The notes under the pieces: model-generated
Databases searched by the model: none
Seen by the model: the letters and a program-made list of their open reading frames with translations, nothing else
Told to the model about the DNA's origin: nothing
DNA from: Henriciella mobilis
GTDB taxonomy: Bacteria; Pseudomonadota; Alphaproteobacteria; Caulobacterales; Hyphomonadaceae
Direction of reading: 5' to 3'
DNA: 64,000 nucleotides
Assembly (NCBI RefSeq): GCF_003576315.1
Contig: NZ_QWFZ01000020.1
Location: 310,001 to 374,000 of the forward strand
Shown here: positions 49,045-57,279 of the stretch, one piece after another
Layout of the letters: every line of letters starts with the position of its first letter
How positions within the stretch are numbered: position 1 is the first letter of the stretch
Made by a program: the position numbers and the translations under genes

Positions 49045-49533
49045 TCAGGGATGAATCTCGAAGTGGGGGCCGTCGATAAATGCAGACCGTCCAAGCGAGC
49101 GGCGATGATCGACATAGGCGTTGACGCGAGCTTCCAACTCGGCAGCAGTCGGCGGGAGGTCTTCGCCTTCGTCGACCAGCCAAAGCCAGTCCCCGCCCCA
49201 GCGAATGCGCACGCCCAGAGAGTGCGCCGCGTAGGCCATGGCGGCGGCGACCGGGTGAATAAGCGGCCACTCCCAGCGCAGCTTGCCGTTGACATACGGC
49301 ACGAGGTCCACGGCATGGCCGTAGCCGTCCGGCTGGGTCAGGTGCTTCGAGTTCAACGTCTTTGAAGCACCGCGCGCGACCATCTCACGCTGTTCTGCGG
49401 GAGACCGGATTCCATCATGGACACTGAAGTCCTGTGTCGTTACCGCAATAGCTTTCTCAACGCATTTGACGAGCTCCGGGTGCACACCGGTAAGCTCAGA
49501 GCGCGAACGCGATCCGAGTTTGAAGCCTGACAT
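49045..49533 (-). CDS. Phage endolysin, M15 D-Ala-D-Ala carboxypeptidase/L-Ala-D-Glu peptidase type
   Basis: It is 162 residues. The start SGFKLGSRSRSELTGVHPELVKCV and motifs VHDGIRSPAEQ, SKHLTQPDGYGHAVDLVPYVNGKL (zinc His/Asp) and HFEIHP match the T5-type M15 endolysins. ATG 49533 is chosen: a strong terminator lies just upstream at 49566-49587, inside the alternative 29-residue N-terminal extension from ATG 49620. The enzyme cuts peptidoglycan stem peptides. Confidence 0.88.
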   Translation of the reverse strand: MSGFKLGSRSRSELTGVHPELVKCVEKAIAVTTQDFSVHDGIRSPAEQREMVARGASKTLNSKHLTQPDGYGHAVDLVPYVNGKLRWEWPLIHPVAAAMAYAAHSLGVRIRWGGDWLWLVDEGEDLPPTAAELEARVNAYVDHRRSLGRSAFIDGPHFEIHP

Positions 49534-49565
49534 TTGGGGCTGGTCCTGTTCTGGTTTCCGGGCAG

Positions 49566-49587
49566 AAAAAAGCCGCCCGAAGGCGGC
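49566..49587 (-). terminator. Perfect GCCGCC-TTCG-GGCGGC terminator
   Basis: A 6-bp GC stem with the extra-stable TTCG tetraloop, followed by six T on the minus strand. Confidence 0.85.
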
Positions 49588-49622
49588 GAGCGGAAACAGG
49601 ATGGGGGCTAAGAGGCGCATGG

Positions 49623-49973
49623 CTATTCTGCCGGTGTATCTTCTTCGACCGGGTCAGCGGCTGGCAGGGTCGCAATCACCGCTGCCAGCGTTCCCGGGTA
49701 ATCGATCCCGCCGCGTGCTGCCCATGCATTTTCATTGCAAAGCCGGATTGATCCTGCAAGCAGTTCGCGGGCGCTTTGATCCATGCTGGCGCCATCTGCA
49801 TCAAAGACCGGATGCAGCGCCGCGATGGCCTTGTGGCAGCGCTCTACCACGGACGGATGAGCCGCCGCCGCAATGAGCGCCTGCTGCGTTTCGGTCGACA
49901 GCGATGAGCTGGCCGCATAGGCGACTGCGTTCAGCTTGTCGGTGACCGCCTGAATTGTCTGCGGATATGTCAT
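49623..49973 (-). CDS. Hypothetical phage protein (116 residues)
   Basis: An Ala-rich helical protein (LSTETQQALIAAAAHPSVVERC, ASMDQSARELLAGSIRLCNENAW) with an acidic C-terminus. Cotranscribed with the preceding gene, which it overlaps by 4 nt. No family recognised. Confidence 0.7.
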   Translation of the reverse strand: MTYPQTIQAVTDKLNAVAYAASSSLSTETQQALIAAAAHPSVVERCHKAIAALHPVFDADGASMDQSARELLAGSIRLCNENAWAARGGIDYPGTLAAVIATLPAADPVEEDTPAE

Positions 49974-50275
49974 TGTGCGGCCTCGTGGATGGCGGTGAGG
50001 CGGGGGTCATTCACGCTTTCCACGCCGCTTTCGATGGCCTCGGCCACACAGCGCTTGGTGTCCGCCTTGCGGTGACGGTAGGTGTAGGCGTGGTCGGTAT
50101 GCTCGCAGGCGCGCTCGGCAGCGATGCGCAGCGTGTCGTAGGCCTTCTGTGCCGTCTCGGCGTTGTAGACCTCCGGAACGATCACGGACTGGCTTACAGT
50201 CTCACGGTCGCGGATATCGGCGGACGCGCACGCACAGGTGAGCGCCGCCGCCAGGATAAGGGCAGGCGTTTTCAT
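49970..50275 (-). CDS. Secreted small phage protein, UrcA-like
   Basis: It is 101 residues with a signal peptide (ALILAAALTCACASA). The mature part, AYDTLRIAAERACEHTDHAYTYRHRKADTKRCVAEAIE, has the two-Cys helical spacing seen in UrcA-family proteins. AAAGGAAACCCG precedes the ATG. Function unknown. Confidence 0.6.
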   Translation of the reverse strand: MKTPALILAAALTCACASADIRDRETVSQSVIVPEVYNAETAQKAYDTLRIAAERACEHTDHAYTYRHRKADTKRCVAEAIESGVESVNDPRLTAIHEAAQ

Positions 50276-50295
50276 CGGGTTTCCTTTCGGGTTTG

Positions 50296-53200
50296 TTAGG
50301 AGGAGAAGCTGTAGGAGCCGCGCAGGAGGCGGACTCGGCCATCACCGTCCGTGATGGTGGTTTCGAAGCGCCCGGTCTCGGTCTGGCCACCACCAGTGAA
50401 CGTGGCGGTCAGCTGCACAGTGCTGTCTGATGTTACCGAGCTTGTGATGGCGGTCTTCGGTGTCAGGGAGTCGGGATAGAGCTCGGTGCGCGCTTCATAG
50501 GATCCAGCGCCGCCGGAAATGTTGATGTTCGTACTCGCCACCACCGTGCCGGCGCCGCTGCGCGATCCGGTGAGGCTGCTATCGACATAACTGGCAGCGA
50601 AGTTGTTGTCGGCCGGCAGAGACGCGACATCTACCCAGCCGGATCCCGGCACGTCCCACTGCACAGTGTTCGTTTCGGTGTTCGCGTAGCCTGCCCAGCT
50701 TCCCGTGCTGGCCGGGCGGGCGGCTGTATTGCCTCGCCCATTGCTTGCCGTGGCCTGGTTGCCCTGCCCAGTGATCGAGGCCGCCACGCCCAGCGTCGTG
50801 ATGACAAGGCTTTCGGTGAGCGTCGTCGTGCCGTCGGCGCGCTTGATGTAGGCGCTTTCGAGACTGATCTGGGTGAGTGTGGCGAGGACGTTGAAGCCGG
50901 TGAGTTCCGAGTCGCCATAGGCGAGGCTGGACAGGGTTGCGAGCGCGCCTTGGCCGGAGATTGCTGCGGCTGTGTTCCCGCTGGTGACATCGGCACCCGC
51001 TTCGGCGGGTCTCAGGCTTTCGAAGAGCGACACCTCGTCGATTTGGACCCAGACAACTTCGCCGGTTGCGCTTGCGCCAGCGTTCCGGATGCCGCCGCTG
51101 AAACGGACCCTTGCAGCACCCGCCGGGAGCGCGGCACTATTCGCTGGCAACCCGGTCGTGGACTCTGCGTAGTAGCATTCAACCTCGACAATGTCGGTCC
51201 CGGAGCCTGTCTCCGCACCGCCAAGGTAAACAGTGAAATTCGGCGAAAGCGCCACGCCGTCTTCATCATAACTGCGCGCAATGATCTGCGGATTCCAGCT
51301 CCCTTCGTTCGTCAGGGACCGGACGCCTGCGCGCACGCGGTAGACCTTCCCGCTGACCGGGAAATCGGCTTTCGGGCCGCCTTCACTGTTATTGCCATTG
51401 GCCGATAGCGCACCCGATGCGTTGATCGGGGCATCTGGCAGGGAGTCGAGCGCTCCGACTGTGCTTTTCGTCCAGGTGCGCGCGGTCGGGCCGGACGTCA
51501 GGCTGCCGATTACCGCCGCAGCATCGTCTGCATTCAAGTCAGCGAGAGTGTCAGCCGTCGCGCCCGAACCCTGCCCATCAATCGCAGCAGCCGTGCCAAG
51601 CGAGGTAACGACAAGACTATCCGTAAGGCTGGTCGTGCCGTCTTCGCGCTTCAGGTAAGCCGAGCCAAGCGCTATCTGTGAAAGCGCGGCGATGGAGCCA
51701 AACCCTGTAAGTTCTGCATCGCCGTACGCAAGACTACTCAGCGTGGCCAGCGCACCTTGGCCGATAAACGCCGCCGCTGTTCCTAGCGACGTGCGCAAGA
51801 GCGCATCCGTCGCGCTTGTGCTGCCGTCTTCAAGGCGGACATTCGAGCCGAGTGTCGTGAAGGCGAGCGCGGCAAGTGAACCGAAGCCCGTCAGATAGCC
51901 GGAGCCGTAAGCAACGCTATCTTTCGTCGCAAAGGCCCCTTGGCCAGCTATCGCGGCTGCGGTGTTGCCTGAAGTTACATCTGCGCCCGCCTCTGCGGGT
52001 CGCAAGGACTCGAATATTGAAACCTCTTCAACAGTAAGCCACAAAGTCTCTGCCGACGCCGAAACGCCGCCATTTCTAATGCCAGCCGTAAAACGAACGC
52101 GAGACGCCCCCGCTCTTAATGAGGTCGCCGTTTCATCTATTGAAACGGTGCTATCTTTGAAAAGCCATTCAACTTCAACAATTTCGCCGGTTGACGTCTC
52201 TTCGGCAAACTGAACGACGCTGAAGTGACTCACGTCACTCGGGTATTTGTCGCCCGCCTCATCGAAATTCCATGCAATAATATGCGGATTCCATGTGCCA
52301 TCTGACGCTGTTGCCATAATGGCCGCACGCACTCGATAAACCTTGCCAGCGACAGGAAAATCAGCCTTAGGGCCTGCCGTTCCGGTGTTGCCGGTGCTGA
52401 CTGCGCCGCCACTCGGCCCTATGCTCGCGTCAACAGCGCCACCCGGAATACTAAAGGACGATGCGGACCAGGTTCGCGCGCTCGGCCTAAAGGCATATGA
52501 AGCAACCACAGCAGCAGCATCGCTAGCATTCAGGTCTTCAAGGGAGTTCGCGGTTGCGCCGCTGCCCTGCCCAGCAATTGCCGCCGCCGTGTTGTCGCCC
52601 GTCACATCGGCATTATCGTCAGGCTTGCCGCCATCATTCGTGACGCCGGACCAAGGGACAGCGGCCGCACTACCTGAGCTGGTTGCGGTCGCGTTCGCGG
52701 TGGTGGTCACTTCCTGGAAGTCGGACCACTCCCCATAGCGCTTGCCGTCATCGCCACGGTTCTCCACGCCGCGAAAGCGGAAGACATAGTCCCGCGAGGG
52801 CTGGAATCCCGCGTAGACCAGTGTCGAGCGGCGCGGGTCGAAGTCGAGGACAAAGGACTCCCCCGAGATGCCCGGAGAACTGGCCCCGTCCGAGAAGCCG
52901 TACTCCATTTCGGTGCGGTCAGCGATGATGTCGTCGAGATCGGCCGGCAGCGTGACAGCAAGCTGGATTCCCGGTGTCAGGTTTCCACCGCTCCCCAGCT
53001 CGACCGCTGTCGCCGTGACGCTCGGCGGATCAATGTCCGGCAGGGTGAGCGGATCGAAACTCGGCGGGGCCGACAGGTCGACCGCCGTCCCCTCATCCCA
53101 GACCAGCTGGGCCGGATCGATTTCTGTTGCGACAACTTCGATGCTGCCATCGAGGAAGCGGGTGACTTCATCGGCAACAAAGGTCTTGCCGGATGGAAAG

Positions 53201-54945
53201 CCGCGGATCGCGCTCTCACGCACGAACCATTCACCCGGCTCGATGACGCGCGCCTTCACGGTGTAGGTCTCGGTCAGCTGGAAGATGCGGCGGCTGTCCT
53301 CGATCTTCAGCTTGGCAATCCGCTGAGACCGCTCCCCGCTGATTTCGAGGTCGAGGTCGAGCGTGTCGCTGATCTCGCCATTGTCGTCATCGACATAAGA
53401 GCTGATCGAGACTTCCGGGTAATCGTCCTTCTTGTAGTCGTTATCGGGATTGATGAACCGGCCCGAGAGCGTGTTGACCATGTCATCGATCAGCCCGCCC
53501 GGGTCGGCAACGCTTTCTGTCCCGCGCTTCAGGTCACCATCGGTGAGCGTGATAACAGGCGTGCGCTCGATCGGGGGCCGGAAGGCGATGCGCCCGCCCT
53601 GGTCGATGGCCCTTGCCGCCATCTGGCGCGCGATCTTCTCGAGGTTCTTGGCATGATCGTCGGCGGCCGAGAGGACGCCGTTGACCTCGTAGCGCTTCTG
53701 CGTGCCGCCAGCCTTGAGAGCGACGTTCTCGTCGCTGTGGTCAGCCAGCGCTGCAAATTCCGCATAAGGCACCGCGTCGACGGCCTCTCCCACGCCGAAC
53801 CACATGGCTGACGAACCGGACATGATACGGATGCCGGAACGGTAGTGGTCTGCGGCAACCATCGCGTTCGTGGTGTAGGTCCATGTCGAAGGATCATCCC
53901 AGCGCTGCGAGCCGGAGCCGCCAGCGGTGGTGTCGAGCCGCCGGTCATAGAGCCGCGCGCCCTCGCCGCCGAAGCGGTAGTCGTAGGCGTTGGCGAGGTC
54001 GCTGTCCCAGCGGTGATCAATGATCACATAGGCAACACCGCGAAGCCTGTGCGCACTCGTCCATGTCGGTTCGACGGACTGAAGGAAGCTGTCGGCGGTC
54101 TGGTCCGGGCGGCCATCATAGAAGGTGATCCACGCGCGCGGGCCACCGGAGCGCAGAGCCGTGATCTCGGTGCGCACACCATGCGAGAGCGCACCGTCGA
54201 TCAGGAGGTCGCCATTGATCCAGACCTTGTCGAGCTTGTTGATGCGGTGGTCGGCAATCGCGTAGATGCGCGTGAGAGACTTGTTCTGCTGCTGATGCGT
54301 CCATGCAGCGACGAAGCTGCCTGTCTTCGCGAAGCGGCCGAGCACGAGTTCGCGCGGCGCGGGTTCATACTCTTCCTGCAGCTCATACTGAACTGTGCCG
54401 GCCTTCTTGTGCTTCGTGCGCCAGGCAAGCGTCTTGCCTTCGAGCTTCGCAATGAGGTCGAAGCCCTTGTCGCCCGCGAACACGCGCTGCTGACCGGCGG
54501 GAGACCGGGTCTCCATGCGCCGTTCGAGATAGGCCAGCGCCCCGCTCTCGATCTCCATGGAGACAATTGCCGGGCTTCCAGCCTGCAGCGTGTCGGAGAG
54601 ATTGCGGATGCGGCCGCGCTCGTCTTCGAGCACGTCACCATCATCCGGCCCGTCGCCTGCGTCCCATGCCAGTCTGCGAAGCCTGATCGCCCGGTTGCGC
54701 CACTTCTCATCGAGAAGCCCGCCGATGGGGTCGGAATTGTCGCTCTGCCGGGAGCTGTCGAACTCCAGATCGATCTTCTCGGATTTGAGCGAGGATTTGC
54801 GCTTCAGGCTGTCCGGCGGCGTCCAGCGGTCGCCTAGCCCGGTATAGGTGTTGCTCTCGAAGGTGATGGTCCCGGTACCCGACCACCAGTGCAGCGTCTC
54901 TGCGTCCAGCGTGATGTCGAGGAACCAGCGCGAAATCCGGGCCAT
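50296..54945 (-). CDS. Tail tip/fibre protein with internal duplications
   Basis: It is 1549 residues. The N-terminal about 640 residues (WFLDITLDAETLHWWSGTGT, YDGRPDQTADSFLQSVEP, VNTLSGRFINPDNDY) look like a tail-tip hub/baseplate protein of the DUF2163-containing type. An FN3-like segment (about 650-760, DYVFRFRGVENRGDDGKRYG) follows. The distal half is built from two ~207-residue modules and three ~62-residue modules (listed separately), ending in a beta-rich C-terminus. It probably contacts the host surface. The start overlaps the preceding gene by 1 nt. Confidence 0.85.
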   Translation of the reverse strand: MARISRWFLDITLDAETLHWWSGTGTITFESNTYTGLGDRWTPPDSLKRKSSLKSEKIDLEFDSSRQSDNSDPIGGLLDEKWRNRAIRLRRLAWDAGDGPDDGDVLEDERGRIRNLSDTLQAGSPAIVSMEIESGALAYLERRMETRSPAGQQRVFAGDKGFDLIAKLEGKTLAWRTKHKKAGTVQYELQEEYEPAPRELVLGRFAKTGSFVAAWTHQQQNKSLTRIYAIADHRINKLDKVWINGDLLIDGALSHGVRTEITALRSGGPRAWITFYDGRPDQTADSFLQSVEPTWTSAHRLRGVAYVIIDHRWDSDLANAYDYRFGGEGARLYDRRLDTTAGGSGSQRWDDPSTWTYTTNAMVAADHYRSGIRIMSGSSAMWFGVGEAVDAVPYAEFAALADHSDENVALKAGGTQKRYEVNGVLSAADDHAKNLEKIARQMAARAIDQGGRIAFRPPIERTPVITLTDGDLKRGTESVADPGGLIDDMVNTLSGRFINPDNDYKKDDYPEVSISSYVDDDNGEISDTLDLDLEISGERSQRIAKLKIEDSRRIFQLTETYTVKARVIEPGEWFVRESAIRGFPSGKTFVADEVTRFLDGSIEVVATEIDPAQLVWDEGTAVDLSAPPSFDPLTLPDIDPPSVTATAVELGSGGNLTPGIQLAVTLPADLDDIIADRTEMEYGFSDGASSPGISGESFVLDFDPRRSTLVYAGFQPSRDYVFRFRGVENRGDDGKRYGEWSDFQEVTTTANATATSSGSAAAVPWSGVTNDGGKPDDNADVTGDNTAAAIAGQGSGATANSLEDLNASDAAAVVASYAFRPSARTWSASSFSIPGGAVDASIGPSGGAVSTGNTGTAGPKADFPVAGKVYRVRAAIMATASDGTWNPHIIAWNFDEAGDKYPSDVSHFSVVQFAEETSTGEIVEVEWLFKDSTVSIDETATSLRAGASRVRFTAGIRNGGVSASAETLWLTVEEVSIFESLRPAEAGADVTSGNTAAAIAGQGAFATKDSVAYGSGYLTGFGSLAALAFTTLGSNVRLEDGSTSATDALLRTSLGTAAAFIGQGALATLSSLAYGDAELTGFGSIAALSQIALGSAYLKREDGTTSLTDSLVVTSLGTAAAIDGQGSGATADTLADLNADDAAAVIGSLTSGPTARTWTKSTVGALDSLPDAPINASGALSANGNNSEGGPKADFPVSGKVYRVRAGVRSLTNEGSWNPQIIARSYDEDGVALSPNFTVYLGGAETGSGTDIVEVECYYAESTTGLPANSAALPAGAARVRFSGGIRNAGASATGEVVWVQIDEVSLFESLRPAEAGADVTSGNTAAAISGQGALATLSSLAYGDSELTGFNVLATLTQISLESAYIKRADGTTTLTESLVITTLGVAASITGQGNQATASNGRGNTAARPASTGSWAGYANTETNTVQWDVPGSGWVDVASLPADNNFAASYVDSSLTGSRSGAGTVVASTNINISGGAGSYEARTELYPDSLTPKTAITSSVTSDSTVQLTATFTGGGQTETGRFETTITDGDGRVRLLRGSYSFSS
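50773..50958 (-). repeat. Tail fibre short module, copy 3
   Basis: 62 residues with TGFNVLATLTQISLESAYIKRADGTT and a GQG boundary, closely matching copies 1 and 2. Confidence 0.85.
50959..51576 (-). repeat. Tail fibre long module, copy B
   Basis: 206 residues beginning GQGSGATADTLADLNADDAAAV and ending SLRPAEAGADVTSGNTAAAI; aligned with copy A over the whole length. Its interior is GC-richer than copy A. Confidence 0.9.
51580..51765 (-). repeat. Tail fibre short module, copy 2
   Basis: 62 residues with LSSLAYGDAELTGFGSIAAL and KREDGTTSLTDSLVVTSLG. Directly precedes long module B. Confidence 0.85.
51766..51948 (-). repeat. Tail fibre short module, copy 1
   Basis: 61 residues with KDSVAYGSGYLTGFGSLAAL and LEDGSTSATDALLRTSLG. 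Adjacent to long module A. Confidence 0.85.
51949..52572 (-). repeat. Tail fibre long module, copy A (lower GC)
   Basis: 208 residues, starting GQGSGATANSLEDLNASDAAAV and ending SLRPAEAGADVTSGNTAAAI. The ends are nearly identical to copy B, the middle has diverged, and bases 52141-52200 are only 43% GC (26 of 60 counted), well below the surroundings. Confidence 0.9.
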
Positions 54946-55553
54946 CAGCGCAGCACCTGCCGGGCTTCAAAATCGATCGACCAGTTCTTGTGGCCTTCAC
55001 GGATACGCGGCTTGTCAGACAGGCGGAACTCGCCCAGCGCCTGGATGCGGCGAACCGCAGGCGTTGCGTGCGCCGTCACAGGGCGAGGCCAGACCGGGAT
55101 GGTGATGACACCCGACCCATCAGCCGTCGCCTCAGCGGTCGCCTGCCCGATCCAGTAGCCGCCGCCTGCGGTGATGTAGGAGATCATGTCGCCCGGATGG
55201 GCTTTCTTGCCCGCGCCATAGCCCGACAGCGTGATCGTGCTGTTGGCCACGCTGATGGAGGAGACGCCGAGACCAGCATCGGATGTGATCGACGTGTCGC
55301 GCGGGCGCGGCTTGAACGTCCGCCACATGGTGAAGGTGAGATCGTGCAGACGCCGGCGCGCGAGAAAGCTGTCCCATGTCTCGAAGTGCGCCCGGTCCTT
55401 GATGTTGACCTTCACATCGATCGACCAGAACGGTTCCCCAATCTCGATCGTGTCCGCCTCGCCTGAGTTGGAGACAGTCTCGGTCTGGACTTCATTGCGC
55501 TGCCATACCGCCTCGATAATGCCGAGACAGGGCGCCTGCTCGCCTGCGCTCAT
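54945..55553 (-). CDS. Phage tail protein upstream of the fibre
   Basis: It is 202 residues: GEPFWSIDVKVNIKDRAHFETWDSFLARRR at the N-terminus, a Gly/Thr-rich beta centre with HPGDMISYI, and a C-terminal ALGEFRLSDKPRIREGHKNWSIDFEARQV. It is likely a distal tail or tail-tip component, from position and fold type. ATG 55553 is chosen (AAAGG upstream). Confidence 0.75.
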   Translation of the reverse strand: MSAGEQAPCLGIIEAVWQRNEVQTETVSNSGEADTIEIGEPFWSIDVKVNIKDRAHFETWDSFLARRRLHDLTFTMWRTFKPRPRDTSITSDAGLGVSSISVANSTITLSGYGAGKKAHPGDMISYITAGGGYWIGQATAEATADGSGVITIPVWPRPVTAHATPAVRRIQALGEFRLSDKPRIREGHKNWSIDFEARQVLR

Positions 55554-55572
55554 GGGAGACCTTTCGGGCAAA

Positions 55573-55597
55573 GAAAAAGCCCCGCTTTCGCGAGGCT
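55573..55597 (-). terminator. GNRA-loop terminator before the tail gene
   Basis: On the minus strand AGCCTCGC-GAAA-GCGGGGCT (one T-G pair) is followed by TTTT. Confidence 0.8.
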
Positions 55598-55665
55598 CTA
55601 TTCGGGACTGGTTGACTCTCCGGCGCGGGCCGGGAGGATGCGGCCCTCAATCAGGAGGGGAGCTC

Positions 55666-55959
55666 ATGTCAGAGAAACAAGGCATCTACGGACGGTTCAT
55701 CGTTGATGTGAACGACCGCAAGGCAATGCACAATCAGCACGCCGATCATATAAACGGCTTCCGAGTAGCACTCGGCGATGGGAAGCCCGTAGGCGTCCAG
55801 ATTCAATACGAACACAAAGGCGCTCTTCAGAACCTGACGATGGATCTGGATAATGCCAATTTTCTGATGTGCGCCCTGATGGCATTTCATCTGGATTACG
55901 ATGTGAAATTTCCAGACGACCCCCGCGATCCGAACACGAAATTTCGAGGCAAATCATAG
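55666..55959 (+). CDS. Small opposite-strand phage protein (moron candidate)
   Basis: It is 97 residues: IYGRFIVDVNDRKAMHNQHADHINGFRVALGD, IQYEHKGALQNLTMDLDNANFLMCALMAF. A GGAGGGG site is at good spacing. It is the only rightward gene in this part of the leftward late operon and is flanked by leftward terminators on both sides, the usual form of an independently transcribed moron. TTGACT at 55612 may be its -35. Family unknown. Confidence 0.75.
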   Translation: MSEKQGIYGRFIVDVNDRKAMHNQHADHINGFRVALGDGKPVGVQIQYEHKGALQNLTMDLDNANFLMCALMAFHLDYDVKFPDDPRDPNTKFRGKS

Positions 55960-55973
55960 TGATCTCCTGATAT

Positions 55974-55997
55974 GAAAAGCCCCGCCGGAGCGGGGCT
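55974..55997 (-). terminator. Terminator after the antirepressor gene
   Basis: The perfect 8-bp stem AGCCCCGC / GCGGGGCT with a 4-nt loop is followed on the minus strand by TTTT. Confidence 0.9.
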
Positions 55998-56018
55998 GAT
56001 GGATAAGGACGGGAAGCT

Positions 56019-56732
56019 CTAAGCGGCTTCCTTCACCTTTTCGGCGAGGCGGGCGAGACCTTTCGGCGTCACCCTCACCTGCTCGTGTATGTCGGCGCGG
56101 CCATCTGAACGGGTGATCTCCGTCACCTTGTGTTCCAGCAGACCCTGCTGGATCTTGTCCTGATAGCCGATCCAGTGGGCGACACCGGCACGGCGGTAGA
56201 CCCACTTGTGCCGCTGAAGCCATGCAAACAGGTCTTTCGGGCGCATCTGCAGCGTTTTCGCTGCGTCTGTGATGCACATGGACTTGTCCGCAAGGGCGAT
56301 CCGCTCAAGCGCTTCCACTTTGGGCCGGGCCTCGGAGAGGTCGGCTTCCAGCGAAAGCACCCGCTCGGAATAGTCGAGAAGCAGGCCGCGAAGTTGGGCC
56401 GGATTGTTGAGGTCCGGTTGCTGCCCACGAAGGCGGGCCTCCATTTCATTGAAGGCCGCGATATACTTCTCTTTCCACTCCGCCGCCTTCGCGCCCGTGA
56501 AGCCCATGACGAGGAAGGTGAAGCCGTCCCGCGTCATCTGGCACAAGGGATAGTCTCGCTTCCCGTTCTCGGGGCGATATGTAGAAAAGCCAAAATTGGC
56601 TTCTCTAAATTCATCGGAACACTCAAGAGCCTTGATGTCCCGAAGCACTTTGCCGTGATCTTTGCCGAAAACGTCAGCCACCGTGAGGCTGTCGGCCTTG
56701 GGTTCGCCGTCGATGATATGAACCAGTTCCAT
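56019..56732 (-). CDS. Rha/KilAC-type phage antirepressor
   Basis: It is 237 residues. The N-terminal Rha domain is visible (SLTVADVFGKDHGKVLRDIKAL, NGKRDYPLCQMTRDGFTFL, FTGAKAAEWKEKYIAAFNEME), then a coiled coil (GLLLDYSERVLSLEADLSEARP) and a C-terminal KilAC/ANT domain (ITDAAKTLQMRPKDLFAWLQ, HKWVYRR, VTPKGLARLAEKV). Such proteins relieve repressor control in lambdoid phages. Located unusually between tape measure and tail tip. Confidence 0.92.
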   Translation of the reverse strand: MELVHIIDGEPKADSLTVADVFGKDHGKVLRDIKALECSDEFREANFGFSTYRPENGKRDYPLCQMTRDGFTFLVMGFTGAKAAEWKEKYIAAFNEMEARLRGQQPDLNNPAQLRGLLLDYSERVLSLEADLSEARPKVEALERIALADKSMCITDAAKTLQMRPKDLFAWLQRHKWVYRRAGVAHWIGYQDKIQQGLLEHKVTEITRSDGRADIHEQVRVTPKGLARLAEKVKEAA

Positions 56733-56741
56733 GCTCGCCTC

Positions 56742-56984
56742 CTATGCGTCTGACTGCTGTTGCAGGGTCTTCACCTGCGAACGCATAGAGATGAGCGCGA
56801 CAGTGAGCGCCTCGTTGAAGGTGTTGCAGTGCCCGGACAGGCCGCGCATCTGAAGCACCTGCCAAAGCTCATCCTGCATGGCCTCGGCCAGGGTGATGAA
56901 CCCGTCGATCATGCTTGCGGCTTCGTGAACTTCATCCTTCAGGTGATTTACGTCCTTGGGATGTGCTAGGGCAATTGTAGCCAT
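56742..56984 (-). CDS. Small hypothetical protein upstream of the antirepressor
   Basis: It is 80 residues, mainly helical (AASMIDGFITLAEAMQDELWQVL, NEALTVALISMRSQVKTLQQQ). The ATG at 56984 has GGAG at good spacing; an upstream in-frame TTG is rejected. Probably cotranscribed with the antirepressor 9 nt downstream. Confidence 0.7.
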   Translation of the reverse strand: MATIALAHPKDVNHLKDEVHEAASMIDGFITLAEAMQDELWQVLQMRGLSGHCNTFNEALTVALISMRSQVKTLQQQSDA

Positions 56985-57057
56985 GAGAGTCTCCAAGACA
57001 GACTTGAGTGGTTAGGCCCTCTTCGGTGCGGTAACACCGTGGGGGGCCGCTGTTGCA

Positions 57058-57115
57058 TTTGTGTGCAACTGAGTGCATATTGCCTTCTTCGTTTTGAATG
57101 TCAACTGCACACAAA
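57058..57115. promoter_or_regulatory. Inverted repeat TTTGTGTGCA / TGCACACAAA
   Basis: A perfect 10-bp inverted pair (57058-57067 and 57106-57115) lies between the divergent antirepressor operon and the RHH gene. It is likely an operator controlling both directions. Confidence 0.6.
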
Positions 57116-57123
57116 GTAATTCA

Positions 57124-57279
57124 ATGGCAAAAACCTCTGCAATATCCGTTCGCGTTCCAGATGCAACAAAGGCCGCTGCAGAGGCAGCGGCCCAGGATGA
57201 AAGGCGTTCGGTCGCCTCGCTAGTCGAGCTGATCCTTACGGACTGGCTGAAGGATAAGGGCTATCTGCCGAAGGATTAG
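57124..57279 (+). CDS. Small ribbon-helix-helix protein
   Basis: It is 51 residues: strand SAISVRVPDATK, helix KAAAEAAAQDERRS, helix VASLVELILTDWLKDKGYL, an Arc/CopG-like RHH. The start at 57124 is preferred to 57073, which would run through the inverted repeat. Divergent from the antirepressor, it may control it. Its stop overlaps the next gene's stop by 4 nt tail to tail. Confidence 0.7.
   Translation: MAKTSAISVRVPDATKAAAEAAAQDERRSVASLVELILTDWLKDKGYLPKD

Noticed and set aside
49534-49620. 29-residue N-terminal extension of the endolysin
   Set aside because: It contains a perfect GC stem, TTCG loop and T-run, a terminator; family members start at the later ATG.
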